Positions 1 to 12,200 of a stretch of DNA of 64,000 nucleotides are shown piece after piece; the first letter of the stretch is position 1; each line of letters starts with the position of its first letter. The notes under the pieces were generated by a model. It saw nothing but the letters and a program-made list of their open reading frames with translations. It made no database searches and had not been told where the DNA came from. The stretch spans positions 6,574,001 through 6,638,000 of the forward strand of contig NC_079877.1 in the NCBI RefSeq assembly GCF_029227915.1, read 5' to 3'. This stretch comes from Hydractinia symbiolongicarpus (Eukaryota > Cnidaria > Hydrozoa > Anthoathecata > Hydractiniidae). The position numbers and the translations under genes are program-made.

Positions 1-249
1 TTAATCGCCGGCAAACGAAAACCCGCAATTTCCCGTAAATCCCGGGCTTGGCCCGTATAGTCGAATGTATACAAAGAAAGTACCCTGTGAGTAAACTCAT
101 TTCCGAAAGGATTTTTTCAATTATCTTTTGACCACTAAAACGCATGAGACTTGCAGTTTTCAAAAATGTTTATTTCACCACTAAAGCCCATGAGACTTGT
201 AGTTTTTAAATATGTTTTCATTTTTGATGAGACGCTGAATAAAAGAAGT
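1..249. repeat. Chimeric 249-bp monomer with out-of-register junction near 170
   Basis: From the first TTAATCGCC at 1 to the next at 250 is 249 bp, not 203. Bases 1 to about 170 match the monomer at 1063-1232, including its signature GAAAGGATTTTTTCAATTATCTTTTGACC. From about 171 the sequence jumps back to TTTCACCACTAAAGCCC and matches 4836 onward. The box CACTAAAACGCATGAGACTTG therefore appears twice, at about 133 and 178, in variant forms. The simplest reading is a deletion of about 157 bp (2 x 203 minus 249) joining two monomers out of register, with only about 2 bp (TT) shared at the join. Confidence 0.85.
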
Positions 250-742
250 TTAATCGCCGGCAAACGAAAACCCGCAATTTCCCGTAAATCCCGGTCTCGG
301 CCCGTATAGTCAAAAGTATACAAGGAAAGTACCCAGTGAGTAAACTCATTTCCTTAACGAATTTTTAAATTATTTTTTCACCATTAAAACGCATGAGACT
401 TGTAGTTTTTAAAAATGTTTTCATTTTTGATGAGACGCTGAATAAAAGAAGTTTATTCGCCTGCAAACGAAAACCTGCGATTTCCCGTAAATCCCGGACT
501 CGGGCCGTATAGTCAAAAGTATACAAAGAAAGTACCCAGGGAGTAAACTCATTTCCCAAACGATTTTTTAAATTATTATTTCACCACTAAAGCCCATGAG
601 ACTTGTAGTTTTGAAAAATGTTTTCATTTTTGATGAGACGCTGAATAAAAGAAGTTTAATCGCCTGCAAACGAAAACCCGCGATTTCCCGTAAATCTCGG
701 ACTCGGCCCGTATAGTCAAAAGTATACAAAGAAAGTACCCTG

Positions 743-754
743 TGAGTAAACTCA
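743..754. other. Representative short dyad TGAGT-AA-ACTCA
   Basis: This 12-bp palindrome-like element has 5-bp arms and a central AA. It is present in monomers with CCCTGTGAGTAAACTCA. In monomers with CCCAGGGAGTAAACTCA the arms shorten to 4 bp. It sits about 60 bp upstream of the longer TCAAAAATG/CATTTTTGA dyad and is one of several small dyads per monomer, along with GCCGGC, GTATAC and GTATA..TATAC. No function is assigned. Confidence 0.45.
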
Positions 755-814
755 TTTCCGAAAGGATTTTTTCAATTATCTTTTGACCACTAAAACGCAT
801 GAGACTTGCCGTTT

Positions 815-836
815 TCAAAAATGTTTTCATTTTTGA
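815..836. other. Representative 9-bp inverted repeat with TTTT spacer
   Basis: The arms TCAAAAATG and CATTTTTGA are exact reverse complements, separated by TTTT, so the 22 bp could form a hairpin or cruciform. The element recurs about once per monomer in all copies of the TTTTCAAAAATG type, for example at 25363-25384. In the TTTTTAAAAATG type the outer part of one arm is changed and pairing shortens to about 7 bp. In the TTTCAGGAATG type the left arm is broken by a substitution. Short dyads of this kind are frequent in centromeric satellites that lack a CENP-B box. A role here is inference. Confidence 0.6.
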
Positions 837-847
837 TGAGACGCTGA

Positions 848-1399
848 ATAAAAGAAGTTTAATTGCAGGCAAACGAAAACCCGCGACTTCCCGTAAATCC
901 CGGACTCGGCCCGTATAGTCAAAAGTATACAAAGAAAGTACCCAGGTAGTAAACTCATTTCCCGAACGATTTTTTAAATTAATTTTCACCACTAAAACGC
1001 ATGAGACTTGTAGTTTTCAGAAATGTTTTCATTTTTGATGAGACGCTTAATGAAAGTTGTTTAATCGCCGGCAAACGAAAACCCGCAATTTCCCGTAAAT
1101 CCCGGGCTTGGCCCGTATAGTCGAATGTATACAAAGAAAGTACCCTGTGAGTAAACTCATTTCCGAAAGGATTTTTTCAATTATCTTTTGACCACTAAAA
1201 CGCATGAGACTTGCAGTTTTCAAAAATGTTTTCATTTTTGATGAGACGCTTAATAAAAGAGGTTTAATCGCCGGCAAACGAAATCCCGCGATTTCCCGTA
1301 AATCCCGGGCTTGGCCCGTATAGTCAAATGTATACAAAGAAAGTACCCAGGGAGTAAACTCATTTCCCGAACGATTTTTTAATTTTTTTTTTGTCACCA
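848..1399. repeat. Mixed monomers joining two segmental blocks
   Basis: The monomer at 848-990 has the rare variants GACTTCCCG, CCCAGGTAGTAAAC and TTAAATTAATTTTCACC. It matches 3276-3421 at an offset of 2433 bp (12 monomers minus 3). Bases 1000-1400 resemble 5650-6060, sharing TTTCAGAAATG and the GAAAGGATTTTTTCAATTATC signature at 1165 and 5831. The stretch is a patchwork of neighbours from elsewhere in the first 6 kb and contains no other sequence. Confidence 0.7.
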
Positions 1400-2290
1400 C
1401 TAAAACGCATGAGACTTGTAGTTTTCAAAAATGTTTTCATTTTTGATGAGACGCTTAATGAAAGAGGTTTAATCGCCGGCAAACTAAAACCCGCGATTTC
1501 CCGTAAATCCCGGGCTTGGCCCGTATAGTCGAATGTATACAAAGAAAGTACCCTGTGAGTAAACTCATTTCCAGAACGATTTTTTAATTTATCTTTTGAC
1601 CACTAAAACGCATGAGACTTGCAGTTTTCAAAAATGTTTTCATTTTTGATGAGACGCTTAATAAAAGAGGTTTAATCGCCGGCAAACGAAATCCCGCGAT
1701 TTTCCGTAAATCCCGGGCTTGGCCCGTATAGTCGAATGTATACAAAGAAAGTACCCAGGGAGTAAACTCATTTCCCGAACGATTTTTTAAATTTTTTTTT
1801 CACCACTAAAACGCATGAGACTTGTAGTTTTCAAAAATGTTTTCATTTTTGATGAGAAGCTTAATGAAAGAGGTTTAATCGCCGGCAAACGAAAACCCGC
1901 GATTTCACGTATCCCGGGCTTGGCCCGTATAGTCGAATGTATACAAAGAAAGAACCCTGTGAGTAAACTCATTTCCAGAACGATTTTTTAATTTATTTTT
2001 TCACCACTAAAACGCATGAGACTTGTAGTTTTCAAAAATGTTTTCATTTTTGATGAGACGCTTAATGAAAGAGGTTTAATCGCTGGCAAACGAAAACCCG
2101 AGATTTCCCGTAAATCCCGGGCTTGGCCCGTATAGTCAAAAGTATACAAAGATAGTACCCAGGGAGTAAACTCAATTCCCGAACGTTTTTTTAATTTATT
2201 TTTTCACCACTAAAACGCATGAGACTTGTAGTTTTCAAAAATGTTTTTATTTTTGATGAGACGCTGAATAAAAGAAGTTTAATCGCCGGC
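1400..2290. repeat. Segment duplicated at 3424-4316 (10-monomer offset)
   Basis: Shared private variants include AATTTATCTTTTGACC (1591 and 3616), AAAGAAAGAACCCTGTG (1951 and 3978), AATCGCTGGCAAACG and AACGTTTTTTTAATTT. The offset drifts between 2025 and 2028 because this copy has lost 3 bp in CACGTATCCC near 1911, where the other reads CACGTAAATCCC. The copies part near 2290 and 4317. Confidence 0.85.
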
Positions 2291-3423
2291 ATACGAAAAC
2301 CTGCGATTTTCCGTAAATCCCGGGCTTGGCCCGTATAGTCGAATGTATACAAAGAAAGTACCCAGGGAGTAAACTCATTTCCCGAACGATTTTTTAAATT
2401 TTTTTTTCACCACTAAAACGCATGAGACTTGTAGTTTTCAAAAATGTTTTCATTTTTGATGAGACGCTGAATAAAAGAGGTTTAATCGCCGGCAAACGAA
2501 AACCCGCGATTTCTCGTAAATCCCGGGCTTGGCCCGTATAGTCGAATGTATACAAAGAAAGTACCCTGTGAGTAAACTCATTTCCAGAACGATTTTTTAA
2601 TTTATTTTTTCACCACTAAAACGCATGAGACTTGTAGTTTTCAAAAATGTTTTCATTTTTGATGAGACGCTTAATGAAAGAGGTTTAATCGCCGGCAAAC
2701 GAAAACCCGAGATTTCCCGTAAATCCCGGGCTTGGCCCGTATAGTCAAAAGTATACAAAGATAGTACCCAGGGAGTAAACTCATTTCCCGAACGTTTTGG
2801 TAATTTATTTCTTCACCACTAAAACGCATGAGACTTGTAGTATTTAGAAATATTTTCATTTTTGATGAGACGCTAAATAAAAGAAGTTTAATCGCCGGCA
2901 AACGAAAACCCGCGACTTCCGTAAATCCCGGACTCGGCCCGTATAGTCAAAAGTATACAAAGGAAGTACCCTGGGAGTAAACTCATTTCCCGAACGATTT
3001 TTTAAATTATTTTTTCACCACTAAAACGCATGAGACTTGTAGTTTTCAAAATGTTTTCATTTTTGATGAGACGCTGAATAAAAGAAGTTTAATCGCCGGC
3101 AAACGAAAACCTGCGATTTCCCGTAAATCCCGGACTCGGCCCGTATAGTCAAAAGTATACAAAGAAAGTACCCGGTGTGTAAACTCATTTCCCGAACGAT
3201 TTTTTAAATTATTATTTTACCACTAAAGCCCATGAGACTTGTAGTTTTTAAAAATGTTTTCATATTTGATGAGACGCTGAATAAAAGAAGTTTAATTGCC
3301 GGCAAACGAAAACCCGCGACTTCCCGTAAATCCCGGACTCGGCCCGTATAGTCAAAAGTATACAAAGAAAGTACCCAGGTAGTAAACTCATTTCCCGAAC
3401 GATTTTTTAAATTAATTTTCACC
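2291..3423. repeat. Mixed satellite monomers, partial 3-mer repetition
   Basis: Bases 2340-2870 repeat the monomer order seen at 1740-2270 with a 609-bp (three-monomer) shift. From 2880 the types change to the GGACTCGG class. A few 1-bp losses make monomers of 202 bp (CGCGACTTCCGTAAATC near 2912 and TTTTCAAAATG near 3043). Otherwise this is ordinary array sequence. Confidence 0.7.
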
Positions 3424-4316
3424 ACTAAAACGCATGAGACTTGTAGTTTTCAAAAATGTTTTCATTTTTGATGAGACGCTTAATGAAAGAGGTTTAATCG
3501 CCGGCAAACGAAAACCCGCGATTTCCCGTAAATCCCGGGCTTGGCCCGTATAGTCGAATGTATACAAAGAAAGTACCCTGTGAGTAAACTCATTTCCAGA
3601 ACGATTTTTTAATTTATCTTTTGACCACTAAAACGCATGAGACTTGCAGTTTTCAAAAATGTTTTCATTTTTGATGAGACGCTTAATAAAAGAGGTTTAA
3701 TCGCCGGCAAACGAAATCCCGCGATTTCCCGTAAATCCCGGGCTTGGCCCGTATAGTCGAATGTATACAAAGAAAGTACCCAGGGAGTAAACTCATTTCC
3801 CGAACGATTTTTTAAATTTTTTTTTCACCACTAAAACGCATGAGACTTGTAGTTTTCAAAAATGTTTTCATTTTTGATGAGACGCTTAATGAAAGAGGTT
3901 TAATCGCCGGCAAACGAAAACCCGCGATTTCACGTAAATCCCGGGCTTGGCCCGTATAGTCGAATGTATACAAAGAAAGAACCCTGTGAGTAAACTCATT
4001 TCCAGAACGATTTTTGAATTTATTTTTTCACCACTAAAACGCATGAGACTTGTAGTTTTCAAAAATGTTTTCATTTTTGATGAGACGCTTAATGAAAGAG
4101 GTTTAATCGCTGGCAAACGAAAACCCGAGATTTCCCGTAAATCCCGGGCTTGGCCCGTATAGTCAAAAGTATACAAAGATAGTACCCAGGGAGTAAACTC
4201 ATTTCCCGAACGTTTTTTTAATTTATTTTTTCACCACTAAAACGCATGAGACTTGTAGTTTTCAAAAATGTTTTTATTTTTGATGAGACGCTGAATAAAA
4301 GAAGTTTAATCGCCGG

Positions 4317-5639
4317 CAAACGAAAACCCGCCATTACCCGTAAACCCCGGACTCGGCCCGTATAGTCAAAAGTATACAAAGAAAGTACCCAGGGGGTAAA
4401 CTCATTTCCCGAACGATTTTTTAAATTATTATTTCACCACTAAAGCCCATGAGACTTGTACTTTCTAAAAATGTTTTCATTTTTGATGAGACGCTGAATA
4501 AAAGAAGTTTAATCGCCGGCAAACGAAAACCCGCGATTTCCCGTAAATCCCGGGCTTGGCCGGTATAGTCGAATGTATATAAAGAAAGTACCCTGTGAGT
4601 AAACTCATTTCCAAAACGATTTTTTAAATTATCTTTTCACCACTAAAACGCATGAGACTTGTAGTTTTCAAAAATGTTTTCATTTTTGATGAGACGCTGA
4701 ATAAAAGAAGTTTAATCGCCGGCAAACGAAAACCTGCGATTTCCCGTAAATCCCGTACTCGGCCCGTATAGTCAAAAGTATACAAAGAAAGTACCCAGGG
4801 AGTAAACTCATTTCCCAAACGATTTTTTATATTATTATTTCACCACTAAAGCCCATGAGACTTGTAGTTTTTAAATATGTTTTCATTTTTGATGAGACGC
4901 TGAATAAAAGGAGTTTAATCGCCGGCAAACGAAAACCCGCAATTTCCCGTAAATCCCGGTCTCGGCCCGTATAGTCAAAAGTATACAAGGAAAGTACCCA
5001 GTGAGTAAACTCATTTCCTTAACGAATTTTTAAATTATTTTTTCACCATTAAAACGCATGAGACTTGTAGTTTTTAAAAATGTTTTCATTTTTGATGAGA
5101 CGCTGAATAAAAGAAGTTTATTCGCCTGCAAACGAAAACCTGCGATTTCCCGTAAATCCCGGACTCGGGCCGTATAGTCAAAAGTATACAAAGAAAGTAC
5201 CCAGGGAGTAAACTCATTTCCCAAACGATTTTTTAAATTATTATTTCACCACTAAAGCCCATGAGACTTGTAGTTTTGAAAAATGTTTTCATTTTTGATG
5301 AGACGCTGAATAAAAGAAGTTTAATCGCCTGCAAACGAAAACCCGCGATTTCCCGTAAATCTCGGACTCGGCCCGTATAGTCAAAAGTATACAAAGAAAG
5401 TACCCTGTGAGTAAACTCATTTCCGAAAGGATTTTTTCAATTATCTTTTGACCACTAAAACGCATGAGACTTGCCGTTTTCAAAAATGTTTTCATTTTTG
5501 ATGAGACGCTTAATAAAAGAGGTTTAATCGCCGGCAAACGAAATCCTGCGATTTCCCGTAAATCCCAGGCTTGGCCCGTATAGTCGAATGTATACAAAGA
5601 AAGTACCCAGGGAGTAAACTCATTTCCCGAACCATTTTT
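4317..5639. repeat. Satellite monomers including the partner of 171-847
   Basis: Bases 4836-5512 are the second copy of the left-edge segment. The monomers at 4317-4835 have private changes such as CCATTACCCGTAAACC, CAGGGGGTAAAC and TTGTACTTTC, and have no close match that I could see in the window. Bases 5513-5639 switch to the GCTTAATAAAAGAGG type. No non-satellite DNA is present. Confidence 0.7.
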
Positions 5640-7100
5640 TAAATTTTTTTTTCACCACTAAAACGCATGAGACTTGTAGTTTTCAGAAATGTTTTCATTT
5701 TTGATGAAACGCTTAATGAAAATTGTTTAATCGCCGGCAAAAGAAAACCCGCAATTTCCCGTAAATCCCGGGCTTGGCCCGTATAGTCGAATGTATACAA
5801 AGAAAGTACCCTGTGAGTAAACTCATTTCCGAAAGGATTTTTTCAATTATCTTTTGACCACTAAAACGCATGAGACTTGCAGTTTTTAAAAATGTTTTCA
5901 TTTTTGATGAGACGCTTAATAAAAGAGGTTTAATCGCCGGCAAACGAAATCCCGCGATTTCCCGTAAATCCCGGGCTTGGCCCGTATAGTCGAATGTATA
6001 CAAAGAAAGTACCCAGGGAGTAAACTCATTTCCCGAACGATTTTTTAAATTTTTTTTTCACCACTAAAACGTATGAGACTTGTAGTTTTCAAAAATGTTT
6101 TCATTTTTGATGAGACGCTTAATGAAAGAGGTTTAATCGCCGGCAAACGAAAACCTGCGATTTCACGTAAATCCCGGGCTTGGCCCGTATAGTCGAATGT
6201 ATACAAAGAAAGTACCCTGTGAGTAAACTCATTATCAGAACGATTTTTTAATTTATTTTTTCACCACTAAAACGCATGAGACTTGTAGTTTTCAAAAATG
6301 TTTTCATTTTTGATGAGACGCTTAATGAAAGAGGTTTAATCGCCGGCAAACGAAAACCCGAGATTTCCCGTAAATCCCGGGCGTAGCCCGTATAGTCAAA
6401 AGTATACAAAGATAGTACCCAGGGAGTAAACTCATTTCCCGAACGTTTTTTTAATTTATTTTTTCACCACTAAAACGCATGAGACTTGTAGTTTTCAAAA
6501 ATGTTTTCATTTTTGATGAGACGCTGAATAAAAGAAGTTTAATCGCCGGCAAACGAAAACCTGCGATTTCCCGTGAATCCCGCACTCGGCCCGTATAGTC
6601 AAAAGTATACAAAGAAAGTACCCAGGGAGTAAACTCATTTCCCAAACGACTTTTTAAATTATTATTTCACAACTAAAGCCCATGAGACTTGTAGTTTTTA
6701 AAAATGTGTTCATTTTTGATGAGACGCTGAATAAAAGAAGTTTAATCGCCGGCAAACGAAAACCCGCAATTTCCCGTAAATCCCGGTCTCGGCCCGTATA
6801 GTCAAAAGTATACAAGGAAAGTACCCAGCGAGTAAACTCATTTCCCTAACGAATTTTTAAATTATTTTTTCACCACTAAAACGCATGAGACTTGTAGTTT
6901 TCAAAAATGTTTTCATTTTTGATGAGACGCTGAATAAAAGAAGTTTAATCGCCTGCAAACGAAAACCTGCGATTTCCTGTAAATCCCTGACTCGGGCCGT
7001 ATAGTCAAAAGTATACCAAGAAAGTACCCAGGGAGTAAACTCATTTTCCAAACGATTTTTTAAATTATTATTTCACCACTAAAGCCCATGAGACTTGTAG
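5640..7100. repeat. Segment duplicated at 9700-11161 (20-monomer offset)
   Basis: The order of variant monomers and several private variants recur 4060 bp downstream: TTGATGAAACGCTTAATGAAAATTG, GGCAAAAGAAAACC, ACTCATTATCAGAACG (6231 and 10291), CCCGCACTCGG, AAAAATGTGTTC and GTATACCAAG. The copies separate near 7101 and 11162. The second copy became part of the 9-monomer higher-order unit at 9.3-14.6 kb, so this is probably its source or a sibling. Confidence 0.85.
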
Positions 7101-7103
7101 TTT

Positions 7104-9134
7104 TTAAAAATGTTTTCATTTTTGATGAGACGCTGAATAAAAGAAGTTTAATCGCCTGCAAACGAAAACCTGCGATTTCCTGTAAATCCCTGACTCGGGC
7201 CGTATAGTCAAAAGTATACCAAGAAAGTACCCAGGGAGTAAACTCATTTCCCAAACGATTTTTTAAATTATTATTTCACCACTAAAGCCCATGAGACTTG
7301 TAGTTTTTAAAAATGTTTTCATTTTTGATGAGACGCTGAATAAAAGAAGTTTAATCGCCGGCAAACGAAAACCCGCGATTTCCCGTAAATCCCGGACTCG
7401 GCCCGTATAGTCAAAAGTATACAAGGAAAGTACCCAGTGAGTAAACTCATTTCACGAACGAATTTTTAAATTATTTTTTCACCACTAAAACGCATGAGAC
7501 TTGTAGTTTTCAGAAATGTTTTCATTTTTGATGAGACGCTTAATGAAAGTGGTTTAATCGCCGGCAAACGAAAACCCGCGATTTCCCGTAAATCCCGGGC
7601 TTGGCCCGTATAGTCGAATGTATACAAAGAAAGTACCCTGTGAGTAAACTCATTTCCAAAACGACTTTTTAAATTATCTTTTCACCACTAAAACGCTTGA
7701 GACTTGTAGTTTTCAAAAATGTTTTTATTTTTGATGAGACGCTAAATAAAAGAAGTTTAATCACCGGCAAACGAAAACCCGCCATTTCCCGTAAACGCCG
7801 GACTCGGCCCGCATAGTCAAAAGTATACAAAGAAAGTACCCAGGGTGTAAACTCATTTCCCGAACGATTTTTTAAATTATTATTTCACCACTAAAGCCCA
7901 TGAGACTTGTAGTATTTAAAAATACTTTCATTTTTGATGAGACGCTGAATAAAAGAAGTTTAATCGCCGGCAAACAAAAACCGGCGACTTCCCGTAAATC
8001 CCGGACTCGGCCCGTATAGTCAAAAGTATACAAAGAAAGTACCCAGAGAGTAAACTCATTTCCCGAACGATTTTTGAAATTATTTTTTCACCACTAAAAC
8101 GCATCAGACTTGTAGTTTTTAAAAATGTTTTCATTTTTGATGAGACGCTGAATAAAAGAAGTTTAATCGCCTGCAAACGAAAACCTGCGATTTCCTGTAA
8201 ATCCCTGACTCGGGCCGTATAGTCAAAAGTATACCAAGAAAGTACCCAGGGAGTAAACTCATTTCCCAAACGATTTTTTAAATTATTATTTCACCACTAA
8301 AGCCCATGAGACTTGTAGTTTTTAAAAATGTTTTCATTTTTGATGAGACGCTGAATAAAAGAAGTTTAATCGCCGGCAAACGAAAACCCGCGATTTCCCG
8401 TAAATCCCGGACTCGGCCCGTATAGTCAAAAGTATACAAGGAAAGTACCCAGTGAGTAAACTCATTGCACGAACGAATTTTTAAATTATTTTTTCACCAC
8501 TAAAACGCATGAGACTTGTAGTTTTCAGAAATGTTTTCATTTTTGATGAGACGCTTAATGAAAGTGGTTTAATCGCCGGCAAACGAAAACCCGCGATTTC
8601 CCGTAAATCCCGGGCTTGGCCCGTATAGTCGAATGTATACAAAGAAAGTACCCTGTGAGTAAACTCATTTCCAAAACGACTTTTTAAATTATCTTTTCAC
8701 CACTAAAACGCTTGAGACTTGTAGTTTTCAAAAATGTTTTTATTTTTGATGAGACGCTAAATAAAAGAAGTTTAATCACCGGCAAACGAAAACCCGCCAT
8801 TTCCCGTAAACGCCGGACTCGGCCCGCATAGTCAAAAGTATACAAAGAAAGTACCCAGGGTGTAAACTCATTTCCCGAACGATTTTTTAAATTATTATTT
8901 CACCACTAAAGCCCATGAGACTTGTAGTATTTAAAAATACTTTCATTTTTGATGAGACGCTGAATAAAAGAAGTTTAATCGCCGGCAAACAAAAACCGGC
9001 GACTTCCCGTAAATCCCGGACTCGGCCCGTATAGTCAAAAGTATACAAAGAAAGTACCCAGAGAGTAAACTCATTTCCCGAACGATTTTTGAAATTATTT
9101 TTTCACCACTAAAACGCATCAGACTTGTAGTTTT
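7104..9134. repeat. 5-mer higher-order repeat, two tandem copies (1015 bp each)
   Basis: Copy 1 is about 7104-8118 and copy 2 about 8119-9134. Diagnostic variants occur once per copy: AAAACGCTTGAGAC, TAATCACCGGC, CCCGTAAACGCCGGACTC, GGCCCGCATAGTC, GTAGTATTTAAAAATACTTTC and GGCAAACAAAAACCGGCG. One visible difference is ATTTCACGAACG in copy 1 against ATTGCACGAACG in copy 2. Two more copies of this unit lie at 14.6-16.3 kb. Confidence 0.9.
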
Positions 9135-9254
9135 CAAAAATGTTTTCATTTTTGATGAGACGCTGTATAAAAGAATTTTAATCGCCGGCAAACGAAAACC
9201 TGCGATTTCCCGTAAATCCCGGACTCGGACCGTATAGTCAAAAGTATACAAAGA

Positions 9255-12200
9255 AAGTACCCAGGGAGTAAACTCATTTCCCAAACGATTTTTTAAATTA
9301 TTATTTCACCACTAAAGCCCATGAGACTTGTAGTTTTCAGAAATGTTTTCATTTTTGATGAAACGCTTAATGAAAATTGTTTAATCGCCGGCAAACGAAA
9401 ACTCGCAATTTCCCGTAAATCCTGGGCTTGGCCCGTATAGTCGTATGTATACAAAGAAAGTACCCTGTGAGTAAACTCATTTCCGAAAGGATTTTTTCAA
9501 TTATCTTTTGACCACTAAAATGCATGAGACTTGCAGTTTTCAAAAATGTTTTCATTTTTGATGAGACGCTTAATAAAAGAGGTTTAATCGCCGGCAAACG
9601 AAATCCCGCGATTTCCCGTAAATCCCGGGCTTGGCCCGTATAGTCGAATGTATACAAAGAAAGTACCCAGGGAGTAAACTCATTTCCCGAACTATTTTTT
9701 AAATTTTTTTTTCACCACTAAAACGCATGAGACTTGTAGTTTTCAGAAATGTTTTCATTTTTGATGAAACGCTTAATGAAAATTGTTTAATCGCCGGCAA
9801 AAGAAAACCCGCAATTTCCCGTAAATCCCGGGCTTGGCCCGTATAGTCGAATGTATACAAAGAAAGTACCCTGTGAGTAAACTCATTTCCGAAAGGATTT
9901 TTTCAATTATCTTTTGACCACTAAAACGCATGAGACTTTCAGTTTTCAAAAATGTTTTCATTTTTGATGAGACGCTTAATAAAAGAGGTTTAATCGCCGG
10001 CAAACGAAATCCCGCGATTTCCCGTAAATCCCGGGCTTGGCCCGTATAGTCGAATGTATACAAAGAAAGTACCCAGGGAGTAAACTCATTTCCCGAACGA
10101 TTTTTTAAATTTTTTTTTCACCACTAAAACGCATGAGACTTGTAGTTTTCAAAAATGTTTTCATTTTTGATGAGACGCTTAATGAAAGAGGTTTAATCGC
10201 CGGCAAACGAAAACCTGCGATTTCACGTAAATCCCGGGCTTGGCCCGTATAGTCGAATGTATACAAAGAAAGTACCCTGTGAGTAAACTCATTATCAGAA
10301 CGATTTTTTAATTTATTTTTTCACCACTAAAACGCATGAGACTTGTAGTTTTCAAAAATGTTTTCATTTTTGATGAGACGCTTAATGAAAGAGGTTTAAT
10401 CGCCGGCAAACGAAAACCCGAGATTTCCCGTAAATCCCGGGCTTAGCCCGTATAGTCAAAAGTATACAAAGATAGTACCCAGGGAGTAAACTCATTTCCC
10501 GAACGTTTTTTTAATTTTTTTTTTTCACCACTAAAACGCATGAGACTTGTAGTTTTCAAAAATGTTTTCATTTTTGATGAGACGCTGAATAAAAGAAGTT
10601 TAATCGCCGGCAAACGAAAACCTGCGATTTCCCGTAAATCCCGCACTCGGCCCGTATAGTCAAAAGTATACAAAGAAAGTACCCAGGGAGTAAACTCATT
10701 TCCCAAACGACTTTTTAAATTATTATTTCACCACTAAAGCCCATGAGACTTGTAGTTTTTAAAAATGTGTTCATTTTTGATGAGACGCTGAATAAAAGAA
10801 GTTTAATCGCTGGCAAACGAAAACCCGCAATTTCCCGTAAATCCCGGTCTCGGCCCGTATAGTCAAAAGTATACAAGGAAAGTACCCAGCGAGTAAACTC
10901 ATTTCCCTAACGAATTTTTAAATTATTTTTTCACCACTAAAACGCATGAGACTTGTAGTTTTCAAAAATGTTTTCATTTTTGATGAGACGCTGAATAAAA
11001 GAAGTTTAATCGCCTGCAAACGAAAACCTGCGATTTCCTGTAAATCCCGGACTCGGGCCGTATAGTCAAAAGTATACCAAGAAAGTACCCAGGGAGTAAA
11101 CTCATTTCCCAAACGATTTTTTAAATTATTATTTCACCACTAAAGCCCATGAGACTTGTAGTTTTCAGAAATGTTTTCATTTTTGATGAAACGCTTAATG
11201 AAAATTGTTTAATCGCCGGCAAACGAAAACTCGCAATTTCCCGTAAATCCTGGGCTTGGCCCGTATAGTCGTATGTATACAAAGAAAGTACCCTGTGAGT
11301 AAACTCATTTCCGAAAGGATTTTTTCAATTATCTTTTGACCACTAAAATGCATGAGACTTGCAGTTTTCAAAAATGTTTTCATTTTTGATGAGACGCTTA
11401 ATAAAAGAGGTTTAATCGCCGGCAAACGAAATCCCGCGATTTCCCGTAAATCCCGGGCTTGGCCCGTATAGTCGAATGTATACAAAGAAAGTACCCAGGG
11501 AGTAAACTCATTTCCCGAACTATTTTTTAAATTTTTTTTTCACCACTAAAACGCATGAGACTTGTAGTTTTCAGAAATGTTTTCATTTTTGATGAAACGC
11601 TTAATGAAAATTGTTTAATCGCCGGCAAAAGAAAACCCGCAATTTCCCGTAAATCCCGGGCTTGGCCCGTATAGTCGAATGTATACAAAGAAAGTACCCT
11701 GTGAGTAAACTCATTTCCGAAAGGATTTTTTCAATTATCTTTTGACCACTAAAACGCATGAGACTTTCAGTTTTCAAAAATGTTTTCATTTTTGATGAGA
11801 CGCTTAATAAAAGAGGTTTAATCGCCGGCAAACGAAATCCCGCGATTTCCCGTAAATCCCGGGCTTGGCCCGTATAGTCGAATGTATACAAAGAAAGTAC
11901 CCAGGGAGTAAACTCATTTCCCGAACGATTTTTTAAATTTTTTTTTCACCACTAAAACGCATGAGACTTGTAGTTTTCAAAAATGTTTTCATTTTTGATG
12001 AGACGCTTAATGAAAGAGGTTTAATCGCCGGCAAACGAAAACCTGCGATTTCACGTAAATCCCGGGCTTGGCCCGTATAGTCGAATGTATACAAAGAAAG
12101 TACCCTGTGAGTAAACTCATTATCAGAACGATTTTTTAATTTATTTTTTCACCACTAAAACGCATGAGACTTGTAGTTTTCAAAAATGTTTTCATTTTTG

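Larger units (their letters stand above)
171..847. repeat. Segment duplicated at 4836-5512 (offset 4665 bp)
   Basis: This stretch carries private variants that recur 4665 bp downstream: TTTTTAAATATG, CATTTCCTTAACGAATTTTT, CACCATTAAAACG, TTTATTCGCCTGC, AGTTTTGAAAAATG, AAATCTCGGAC and GACTTGCCGTTTTC. Similarity starts at the chimeric junction near 171. It ends near 848, where this copy continues GCTGAATAAAAGAAG and the other continues GCTTAATAAAAGAGG. The offset is 23 monomers minus 4 bp. Confidence 0.85.

Noticed and set aside
815-836. Inverted repeat plus T-run as an intrinsic terminator
   Set aside because: The arms are A/T-rich, not a GC-rich stem, the element recurs through much of the array, and no transcription unit is present.
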